The notes under the pieces were generated by a model, which saw only the letters and a list, made by a program, of their open reading frames with translations, did no database searches and had not been told where the DNA came from. The position numbers were made by a program, and so were the translations under genes. From assembly GCA_934632155.1 (NCBI GenBank), contig CAKTXZ010000021.1, positions 1-45,726 on the forward strand: a DNA stretch of 45,726 bases, given 5' to 3'. Below are positions 33,666-39,735 of the stretch, piece after piece; the stretch's first letter is position 1; every line of letters begins with the position of its first letter. The DNA comes from an uncultured Clostridia bacterium (GTDB lineage: Bacteria; Bacillota; Clostridia; Christensenellales; Aristaeellaceae).

Positions 33666-36203
33666 TTATACGTCGGGCGTGATGGGCGGAGCCGGCGTAT
33701 CGGCGGGCTCGGGCGTCGGAACAGGCGTCGGCACGGCGGTCGGCGCAGGCTGCCATTCGGCGGTCAGGCGAACGTCTCTGGCAGGCATGGCGGCGGGCAC
33801 ATCGTTTCCTTCCCACTTCCAGCCGATGAAGAGGAAGCCGCTCTTGGCGGGCGTGGGCAGCTCGCTTGCCAGAATCGCGTCGCCGTACAGCTTCAGAATG
33901 GCGAAGTTGTCGTATGCGTCAAAGGAAATGACGTACTTGTTGATCCGCCACTTGGCGTTCAGATGGATATCCCTATCGGGCATCAGGTCGGCTTCGGTCA
34001 GCGAATTGCCGTTATAGAGCCATTCGAGGAAGGTATGCCCCTCCTTGACGGGCACGGGCAGATCGTCGCCCGCAATCTTATCGTTGAAGCTGCGGCTGAC
34101 GGTATCGCTGCACGCGTCGAAGGAGATGGTATGCGTGTTGACTTGCCACATCGCGGTCAGCGCAACATCCTCGGCGGGCATATATTCGGGAACGTTATCC
34201 GCAATATAAGCCCAGCGAAGGAAGGTGTAGCCCTCGCGAGCGTCCGGCTCAGGCAGATCGAGCGGTTCGCCCTCTGTCAAGGACACTTTGACGGGCTCGC
34301 TGCCGTCGTTTAGGTCGAGGGTCAGGGTGTAGAGCTTCAGCCAATGCGCGGTCACGGTGATATCCTCGGCGGGCATAACGCCGGGCACGTCGCTGTCGCC
34401 CCAGCGCCAGCCGTTGAAGCGGTAGCCCTCGCGCGTCACCGTGGGGAAGATATCGGGCGCGATTTCCGCGCCCTCGTCGAGCATGACGGGCGCATAGGTA
34501 TTGCCGTCCCCCGCGTCGATGGTAATCGTATAGCCGAGGCGTTTCCACTGCGCGACGAGGCGGATGTCATGGCTGGGCATGACGGCGGGCGGCTCGCTCG
34601 TGCCGTCCAGCTTCCAGCCGAGGAACTGGTAATTTTCACGCTTGGGCGGGTTGATGCCCGGAAGCGCGCTGCCCTCGGCGACGCCTTGCGTGATGGATGC
34701 TGCGCCCTCGTAGCCCATATCGAAGGTCAGCTGATAATTTTTCGCCCAGCGCGCAGTCAGGGTAAGGTTGCGGTGGGGCATGGTGACGGGGACTTCCATC
34801 TCGCCGTAGTACCAGCCGAGGAATGTATAGCCCTCATATTCCAGATTGGGCAGGTTGGCAATGCGCTGGTCGCCGGTAAGATAGCGCGAGGGGATTTTGT
34901 AATCTTCAAAGCCGGAATCCAGCGAAAGCGTGTACACCGGCGTTTGCGCGCCGTCCTTGACCCATTGGGGCGTGGCCAGCACGTTGCAGTCGGGCATCGT
35001 CTTCAGGTCGCCGAGGCTGCGGTTGGTGTCGCTTCGGGTAAAGCGCCAGCCCTTGAAGGTATAGCCCTCCTTTTCAGGCGTGGGCAGCGAAATGGCTTCG
35101 CCCGGCATGTAATACTGAATATCCTGATAGCGTCCGAGTTCGCCCATAATATAAAGGCTTCGCTTCTGGGGGTCGTGCGCCTCGGAATACCCGCACACTA
35201 CGAACGTAAAATATCTGGAACAACCGTAGCCGTTGGGATTAGCGGAAAACTTTACCGCATAGGTGTATTTCGTGTAGCCGCCGGTAACCATAATGTCATA
35301 GCTGTCGCCGACCCTTATAAACGAAAGGATGCTGTCGCCGAGCATGTAGGAATCTCCCGGCTTGAGGGTTACGTTTCCATCCGGCAGGTTCACCGTGGTC
35401 AGCTCAACGCTGATGCCGTCTGCGGACATTTTCTCGCCGTATTGATCGAGGAAGGCGATGTTCGTTCCCGAGGTTTCGCCCGCGTAAATCTTCGTTATGG
35501 TTTGGGAAGACACAAGGGTGACGAATTTGCTGGGGCTGCGCGTGGGCATAGGCCTGGGGGTGGCGTTGGGGTCAAGCGTGGGCGCGGGGGTCGGAGGCAT
35601 CTCCTTGACGATCACCTTGACCTGCGCGAGCTTGTTGGCTTTGTTGGCGTTGGCGGTCGCCTTGGTGGCCTTGGCGTAGATGTTAATCGTCGTTTCGCCA
35701 AACCCCTTGGCGGTGATTTTGCCGCTGGTCATGCCGATCGTGGCGATGTTTTTGTCCTCGCTATAGAAGCGGATAACGTCGGTGGAGTTTTCGGGCGTAA
35801 GGGAAGCATGCAGCGTATAGGTGGCCCCGATGGCGCCGAGCGTCACGGTTTCAACGTCGGGTGTAACCTTGGTGGAGCGCATGAGCACATTGAACGTTTT
35901 GGTCGCGACGGCCTTGCCGGATTTGGCGCTCTTGGCCGTAATCTTGACCGAGCCGGGCGCGGTCGGCTTCATTTTGCCGGTGGTCGCGCCGATGGTCGCG
36001 ATTTTCTTGTTGGAGGTGTAGAATTTGACATGCTCTCCGGCAACCTTCAGCGTATAGGAATGCCCTGCGTAAACGGAGGACGGGGCGGCCGCGCCGCTTT
36101 TGAGCGTGATCTTGCTGGCTGCCAGCGCGGAGGCGGGCAGCAGCTCCGCCAGCATTGCGAGAAGCAGCACAAATGAAAGCAGGCGCAAAGGACGACGTTT
36201 CAA
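33666..36203 (-). CDS. Secreted BIG2 and InlB-repeat surface protein
   Basis: 845 aa from a TTG start at 36203, chosen because AAAGGAGGG lies 6 nt upstream and the signal peptide (MKRRPLRLLSFVLLLAMLAE, cleavage near ALA/ASK) begins there. Two BIG2-like Ig domains follow (about 30-115 and 116-205; the segments IATIGATTGKM and IATIGMTSGKI correspond). A Pro/Thr linker (about 206-225) and a unique beta region lead to about seven InlB B-type repeats (about 350-820), each with a G-Y-T-F-x-G-W core and an M-P-x-x-D/N-x-x-L/V-x-A-x-W end. The C terminus is a short P-T-P-rich stretch with no LPXTG. Such repeats occur in Gram-positive adhesins. The role is probably surface contact or matrix; the anchoring mode is unknown. 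Confidence 0.85.
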   Translation of the reverse strand: MKRRPLRLLSFVLLLAMLAELLPASALAASKITLKSGAAAPSSVYAGHSYTLKVAGEHVKFYTSNKKIATIGATTGKMKPTAPGSVKITAKSAKSGKAVATKTFNVLMRSTKVTPDVETVTLGAIGATYTLHASLTPENSTDVIRFYSEDKNIATIGMTSGKITAKGFGETTINIYAKATKATANANKANKLAQVKVIVKEMPPTPAPTLDPNATPRPMPTRSPSKFVTLVSSQTITKIYAGETSGTNIAFLDQYGEKMSADGISVELTTVNLPDGNVTLKPGDSYMLGDSILSFIRVGDSYDIMVTGGYTKYTYAVKFSANPNGYGCSRYFTFVVCGYSEAHDPQKRSLYIMGELGRYQDIQYYMPGEAISLPTPEKEGYTFKGWRFTRSDTNRSLGDLKTMPDCNVLATPQWVKDGAQTPVYTLSLDSGFEDYKIPSRYLTGDQRIANLPNLEYEGYTFLGWYYGEMEVPVTMPHRNLTLTARWAKNYQLTFDMGYEGAASITQGVAEGSALPGINPPKRENYQFLGWKLDGTSEPPAVMPSHDIRLVAQWKRLGYTITIDAGDGNTYAPVMLDEGAEIAPDIFPTVTREGYRFNGWRWGDSDVPGVMPAEDITVTAHWLKLYTLTLDLNDGSEPVKVSLTEGEPLDLPEPDAREGYTFLRWAYIADNVPEYMPAEDVALTAMWQVNTHTISFDACSDTVSRSFNDKIAGDDLPVPVKEGHTFLEWLYNGNSLTEADLMPDRDIHLNAKWRINKYVISFDAYDNFAILKLYGDAILASELPTPAKSGFLFIGWKWEGNDVPAAMPARDVRLTAEWQPAPTAVPTPVPTPEPADTPAPPITPDV

Positions 36204-36244
36204 AAAAATCCCTCCTTTTCATGGACGCGCAAAATTACTCACTA

Positions 36245-36274
36245 TGATTATATCAGATAATCATGAGACTACAA
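36245..36274 (-). promoter_or_regulatory. Promoter and overlapping inverted repeat of the BIG2/InlB-repeat gene
   Basis: Minus strand TTGTAG (36274-36269), a 16-nt spacer, TATAAT (36252-36247). TGATTAT (36245-36251) and ATAATCA (36257-36263) form a perfect 7-bp inverted repeat with a 5-nt gap covering the -10, a likely operator. Confidence 0.6.
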
Positions 36275-36465
36275 GCTTTTTTATGCAAAAAATGTTTATC
36301 ATTTGGCTTAAAAAGTGGCATATGATATCGGATGCACGCGGCGAACAAGGGCGGCGCTGCGACGAAAGCGTCGTCGCGGCAAAAGCGACGGAAATAGAGC
36401 GCCGCGGTATGCTCCCGCACGGCGGAGCGAGGGCTGGATGGAATTTCATATTCAACCAATTTTTA

Positions 36466-36494
36466 TTGACGATATTTCCATCCTATGTTATCCT
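36466..36494 (+). promoter_or_regulatory. Promoter of cas3
   Basis: TTGACG (36466-36471), a 17-nt spacer, TATCCT (36489-36494). The leader to the cas3 ATG is about 145 nt and contains the hairpin at 36593-36622. The rest of the 36275-36465 interval shows no recognisable feature. Confidence 0.7.
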
Positions 36495-36592
36495 GTAACC
36501 GTCAATATCGCGTATACAGTGTCCCGCAGAAACTGCTCTACGATTTTCTGAATGATCATTAAAAAGATTTGGGGGTTGATGTTCGCCAGCGC

Positions 36593-36622
36593 AGTCAGCC
36601 CTGCATACAAGGGCTGACTTTT
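36593..36622 (+). promoter_or_regulatory. Hairpin in the cas3 leader, possible attenuator
   Basis: AGTCAGCCCT (36593-36602) pairs perfectly with AGGGCTGACT (36610-36619) around a 7-nt loop, then TTT. It sits between the cas3 promoter and the ribosome site GGGGGGAA (36631-36638). It could be a weak terminator acting as an attenuator, or the 3' end of an upstream short RNA. Confidence 0.5.
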
Positions 36623-36644
36623 GCCTTTCAGGGGGGAATACAGC

Positions 36645-38804
36645 ATGACGTATTACGCCCATGCTTCGGAGGATGGGCTGCGCCGTCAGACCGTCGCGGA
36701 GCACTTGACGGGGACGGCTGCGCTGTGCCGCGCGTTTGCAAGCGCTTTTGGCGCGGAAGCGGACGGCGAGCTGATGGCCCTTGCGCACGACCTTGGCAAG
36801 TGTACCGACGCGTTTCAACGGCGCTTACTGGACGGCGGGCCGATCGTCGACCACGCCACGGCGGGCGCGGTTGCCTGCGCGAGGCAGGGAAACGCCTGCG
36901 CAGCCGCCTGCGTGGCGGGTCATCACAGCGGGCTGCCGGATTTCGGAAATTTGAAAAGCGACCGGGCGGGGGAAACGACGCTCTTTGGGCGGCTCAAAAA
37001 GGGAATTGAAGGGCGGTATCTGGAGCAGTGCGGCGAGAGCGGCGTGACGCTGCCGCAAACGCCGGCTCAGATGCCGGAGTTAAGCAGGCTGACGGCGTCC
37101 TTCCGCATGCGGATGCTTTATTCCTGTCTGGTGGACGCGGATTTTCTGGACACAGAGCGCTTTATGAACGGGGATCGCGGGCGCGGCGGCTATGACGATC
37201 TTCCGACGCTGCTCAAGCGGCTGGAGGCGTATATCGCGCCGTGGCAAACGCCCAAGACGGAGCTGAACCGGCTGCGCTGTCAAATATTGAACGCCTGTAT
37301 GGCGGCTGGCGGGAAGCCAAAGGGCGTTTACACCTTGACCGTTCCGACCGGCGGGGGAAAGACGGTCGCGTCGCTCGCCTTCGCCCTGCGCCATGCGGCG
37401 GCGCACGGCATGAAGCGGGTGGTGTATGTCATTCCGTATACGTCGATCATTGAGCAGAACGCGCAGGTGTTTCGGCGCATTCTGGGCGACGGCAACGTGC
37501 TCGAGCACCATTCCGGCGTGCAGTTTGATTTTTCCGATACTGCGCGGCCCGCGGAAGCGCGCCGTGCGCTGGCGGCGGAAAACTGGGATATGCCGGTGGT
37601 GGTCACCACGGCGGTGCAGTTTTTTGAAGCGATCTACGCCAATCGCTCATCGAAATGCCGTAAGCTCCACCATCTCGCGAACAGCGTCATGATTTTCGAC
37701 GAGGCGCAGATGCTGCCGCTTCATCACCTGCGCCCCTGCGTGGCGGCGATGTCGTCGCTGGCGGCGCAGTTTTGCTCAACCATTGTGTTGTGCACGGCCA
37801 CGCAGCCGGCGCTGGACGACCTGCTGCACGTCTACGCGCCGAATTGTCCGGTTACGGAGCTGTGTCCGCAGACGGCGGAGGAATACGATCGCTTTCGGCG
37901 CGTGACGTTCCGCCGGGCCGGCGTTTGGGGGGACGATGCGCTTGCGGAAAAGCTCGGCGGGCACAAGCAGGCGCTTTGCATTGTAAACAGCCGCAAGGCT
38001 GCGCAGAGCATCTTTGCGCTTCTGCCGCCGGAGGGAAGCTTTCACCTTTCGACGCTGATGGCGCCGGCGCAGCGGCAGGCGCTTTTGGAGGAGATCAGGC
38101 GGCGCTTGCAGGCGGGCGAGCCGTGCCGCGTGGTGTCGACGTCGCTTATTGAGGCGGGCGTAGATGTGGATTTTCCGGCGGTGTACCGCGAGCTGGCGGG
38201 ATTGGACGCTATTTTGCAGGCGGCGGGGCGCTGCAACCGGGAGGGAAAGCGCGCGCCGGAGGACAGCGTCGTTACCGTTTTCGAGCGAACGGAGCCGCCG
38301 CCGACGCTGTTCCGCGTCGCGGCCGGGGCGACGCGGGAAGCGCTGATGCAGGAATGTGCGATGGACGCGCAGGATACCATGCGGCGCTATTTTGCCGCGC
38401 TGCGCAGCCTGAGCGGCGAAACGCTGGACAAATCGGGCGTCGTGAAGGCGTTTGAAAAGGGGATAAACGGCTGCGAGATGCCGTTTCGCACCGTGGCGGA
38501 GCGCTTTCATTTGATTGATGAGAACACGCGCACGGTTTATATTCCGTTCGGCGACGGCGCGGCGCTCATCGAGCGGCTGAAGGCGGGCGAATGCTCCAAG
38601 GCGCTCTATCGCAAGCTGGGGCGTTATGCGGTTGCGGTCTATGAGCCGCATTTTCAAAAGCTGTATGCCGCAGGCGCGCTGCTGACGGCAAGGGAGGTTC
38701 CCGCGCTGGATGACGACAGCGCGATCCTGCGCGACAGGAGCCTGTACAGCGAGAGGACCGGCCTGACGCTGGAGCCGGAGACGGGGAGGGCCGAGTTTGT
38801 CTGA
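36645..38804 (+). CDS. cas3: Type I-C CRISPR nuclease-helicase Cas3
   Basis: 719 aa. The N-terminal HD nuclease has His20 (VAEHLTG), His48-Asp49 (LALAHDLGK) and the paired His in VAGHHSG. The SF2 helicase follows: Walker A VPTGGGKT near 235-242, DEAQ box near 352 (IFDEAQMLPL), motif III LCTATQPAL, and motif VI LQAAGRCNREGK. Cas3 is recruited by target-bound Cascade and unwinds and degrades the DNA. The ATG at 36645 follows GGGGGGAA by 6 nt. It is first in the cas locus and is separated from cas5 by 268 bp, which is unusual since the remaining cas genes overlap. That gap holds the crRNA-like module described below. Confidence 0.95.
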   Translation: MTYYAHASEDGLRRQTVAEHLTGTAALCRAFASAFGAEADGELMALAHDLGKCTDAFQRRLLDGGPIVDHATAGAVACARQGNACAAACVAGHHSGLPDFGNLKSDRAGETTLFGRLKKGIEGRYLEQCGESGVTLPQTPAQMPELSRLTASFRMRMLYSCLVDADFLDTERFMNGDRGRGGYDDLPTLLKRLEAYIAPWQTPKTELNRLRCQILNACMAAGGKPKGVYTLTVPTGGGKTVASLAFALRHAAAHGMKRVVYVIPYTSIIEQNAQVFRRILGDGNVLEHHSGVQFDFSDTARPAEARRALAAENWDMPVVVTTAVQFFEAIYANRSSKCRKLHHLANSVMIFDEAQMLPLHHLRPCVAAMSSLAAQFCSTIVLCTATQPALDDLLHVYAPNCPVTELCPQTAEEYDRFRRVTFRRAGVWGDDALAEKLGGHKQALCIVNSRKAAQSIFALLPPEGSFHLSTLMAPAQRQALLEEIRRRLQAGEPCRVVSTSLIEAGVDVDFPAVYRELAGLDAILQAAGRCNREGKRAPEDSVVTVFERTEPPPTLFRVAAGATREALMQECAMDAQDTMRRYFAALRSLSGETLDKSGVVKAFEKGINGCEMPFRTVAERFHLIDENTRTVYIPFGDGAALIERLKAGECSKALYRKLGRYAVAVYEPHFQKLYAAGALLTAREVPALDDDSAILRDRSLYSERTGLTLEPETGRAEFV

Positions 38805-38891
38805 AAATGGGAAAAGGGCAGTTTTCCCGCCCCTTTCCCCCTGAAAGAACTTATCCCACATTATATTTCAATCCACGCTGTTTTCAGCGAC
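38804..38891 (-). ncRNA. crRNA-like regulatory RNA (CreA/CreR-like): pseudo-repeat, pseudo-spacer, terminator
   Basis: Read on the minus strand. Positions 38891-38865 (27 nt) are a shortened form of the array repeat: the same 5' GTCGC and the same 3' GCGTGGATTGAAAT, with the middle replaced so that CGCTG-AAAA-CAGCG still forms a hairpin. The base of the stem is followed by the exact 11-nt TGGATTGAAAT handle that Cas5c would leave on crRNA. From 38864 a spacer-like segment begins ATAATGTGGGATAAGT. From 38839 an 11-bp hairpin (38839-38829 with 38819-38809, one G-T) followed by ATTTT makes an intrinsic terminator that overlaps the cas3 stop codon. A promoter ends 7 nt upstream of the repeat. The predicted RNA is about 88 nt. 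There is no second repeat. Family analogy: CreA antitoxin RNAs and CreR autorepressor RNAs. The RNA itself is predicted, not shown. Confidence 0.75.
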
Positions 38892-38965
38892 AGGGAGACT
38901 ATACATGAAAAAAACACGTCTGTCAAACAAGAATGTGCGTTTAGCAAAAATGGCTTTTTTCGCAC
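38861..38965 (-). CDS. Mini-ORF upstream of the crRNA-like RNA, possible CreT-type toxin message
   Basis: 34 codons from a GTG at 38965 preceded by a perfect GGAGG with 6-nt spacing. The second codon is CGA, which appears rare in the neighbouring GC-rich genes, followed by AAA and AAG. It reads through the crRNA-like promoter and pseudo-repeat and stops in the first codons of the pseudo-spacer. The protospacer-like site lies 25-43 nt upstream of its start, where its promoter or leader would be. In known CreT toxins a strong ribosome site, a start codon and a few rare codons sequester a tRNA. That reading is a hypothesis here. It has no recognisable domain and may not be a gene. Confidence 0.35.
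   Translation of the reverse strand: MRKKPFLLNAHSCLTDVFFSCIVSLSLKTAWIEI
38898..38926 (-). promoter_or_regulatory. Promoter of the crRNA-like RNA
   Basis: Minus strand TTGACA (38926-38921), a 17-nt spacer, TATAGT (38903-38898). The expected start is about 7 nt further, at the first base of the pseudo-repeat (38891). This is the strongest promoter match in the cas locus. Confidence 0.8.
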
Positions 38966-39015
38966 GAAGCGCCTCCAAAAATGATGCTTACTTATCTCAA
39001 ATTATGAATAGATAA
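38905..39015 (+). CDS. Basic 36-aa mini-ORF between cas3 and cas5
   Basis: 36 aa, starting MKKTRLSNKNV, very rich in Lys, Arg, Asn and Ser, A+T-rich in DNA. AGGGAG ends 7 nt upstream of the ATG. It is antisense to the minus-strand mini-ORF and to the crRNA-like promoter, and its last codons (Q-I-M-N-R) overlap the protospacer-like site. No promoter was found just upstream, so it would be translated from a cas3 read-through transcript. It may be a real small protein, a toxin candidate or chance. Confidence 0.35.
   Translation: MKKTRLSNKNVRLAKMAFFARSASKNDAYLSQIMNR
38990..39008 (-). promoter_or_regulatory. PAM-flanked site matching the pseudo-spacer
   Basis: Minus strand TTC (39008-39006) followed by ATAATTTGAGATAAGT (39005-38990). 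This matches the pseudo-spacer ATAATGTGGGATAAGT at 14 of 16 positions; mismatches are at positions 6 and 9, and similarity ends after 16. TTC is the known type I-C PAM, and position 6 is one that type I complexes do not read. A -10-like CATAAT (minus strand, 39006-39001) overlaps the seed, and a + strand -10-like TAAAAT for cas5 lies at 39013-39018. Cascade bound here could block either promoter. Confidence 0.7.
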
Positions 39016-39072
39016 AATGCCGAACAGAGCGTATTATGTAGATGGATAGAAAGCAACGAAAGGAGTGATTCA

Positions 39073-39735
39073 ATGGCTGTTCAAGTGGAGGTCTGGGGCG
39101 AGTATGCATGCTTTACCAGGGCGGAAATGAAAACTGAACGCGTCAGCTACGACGCCATCACGCCCTCGGCGGCGCGGGGATTGTTGGAGAGCGTCTACTG
39201 GCATCCCGGACTCAGATGGGTGATCGATCGCATTCATGTATGCAGCCCCATTCGCTTCACCAATATTCGCCGCAACGAGGTGAAGGACGTTGTCAGCGCC
39301 CGCAGGGCGAAGGCCGTGATGGAGAAGGGGCAGGGGGAATTGTATCTGGCCGCGCCGGAGAGCATTCAGCAGCGTGCGGCCATGGTGCTGCGGGATGTGC
39401 GCTATGTCATTGACGCGCACTTTGACATGACGGCCGCCGCCGCGCCCGGCGACAGCCCCGGCAAATTTCAGGATATCGTCAAGCGCAGGCTGGAAAAGGG
39501 GCAGTGCTACAGCGCGCCTTACCTTGGCACGCGGGAATTCCCCGCGCAGTTTCGGCGCTGCATGGAATTGCCGCCCTGTCCCGACGAGCTCAAGGGCGTG
39601 CGCGACCTTGGCTGGATGCTGTGGGACATGGACTACGGCGATCCGGAGAATATTGTGCCGAGGTTTTTTCGCGCAAGCCTTGTCGACGGTGTGATGACCG
39701 TGCCGCCGCCCGGCAGCGGGGAGGTGAGAGGATGA
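39073..39735 (+). CDS. cas5: Type I-C Cas5 (Cas5c/Cas5d), crRNA-processing ribonuclease
   Basis: 220 aa. The N terminus VQVEVWGEYACFTRAEMKTER matches Cas5d, with the Y/T residues around the catalytic region and the downstream SYDAITPSAARGLLESVYWHP. In type I-C systems Cas5 takes the place of Cas6: it cuts the repeat at the 3' base of its hairpin, leaving an 11-nt 5' handle, and stays in Cascade. AAAGGAG lies 7 nt before the ATG. The gene overlaps cas8c by ATGA. It begins the cas5-cas8c-cas7-cas4-cas1-cas2 block and probably has its own promoter in the gap upstream. Confidence 0.95.
   Translation: MAVQVEVWGEYACFTRAEMKTERVSYDAITPSAARGLLESVYWHPGLRWVIDRIHVCSPIRFTNIRRNEVKDVVSARRAKAVMEKGQGELYLAAPESIQQRAAMVLRDVRYVIDAHFDMTAAAAPGDSPGKFQDIVKRRLEKGQCYSAPYLGTREFPAQFRRCMELPPCPDELKGVRDLGWMLWDMDYGDPENIVPRFFRASLVDGVMTVPPPGSGEVRG

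Noticed and set aside
36466..36494. Possible pseudo-spacer match on the minus strand of the cas3 promoter (ATAACATAGGAT)
   Set aside because: Only 9 of the first 12 positions match and the flanking bases are AGG, not TTC.
38865..38899. Reading the pseudo-repeat as a simple decayed leftover of an old array
   Set aside because: The handle is exact, the hairpin is rebuilt with both arms changed, and a near-consensus promoter and a terminator frame it; neutral decay does not explain these together.
39029..39042. Second pseudo-spacer-like match (ATTATGTAG) on the + strand
   Set aside because: Short, interrupted and preceded by CGT rather than a type I-C PAM.
39017..39049. Ten-codon ORF just upstream of cas5
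   Set aside because: No ribosome site; the length is expected by chance.
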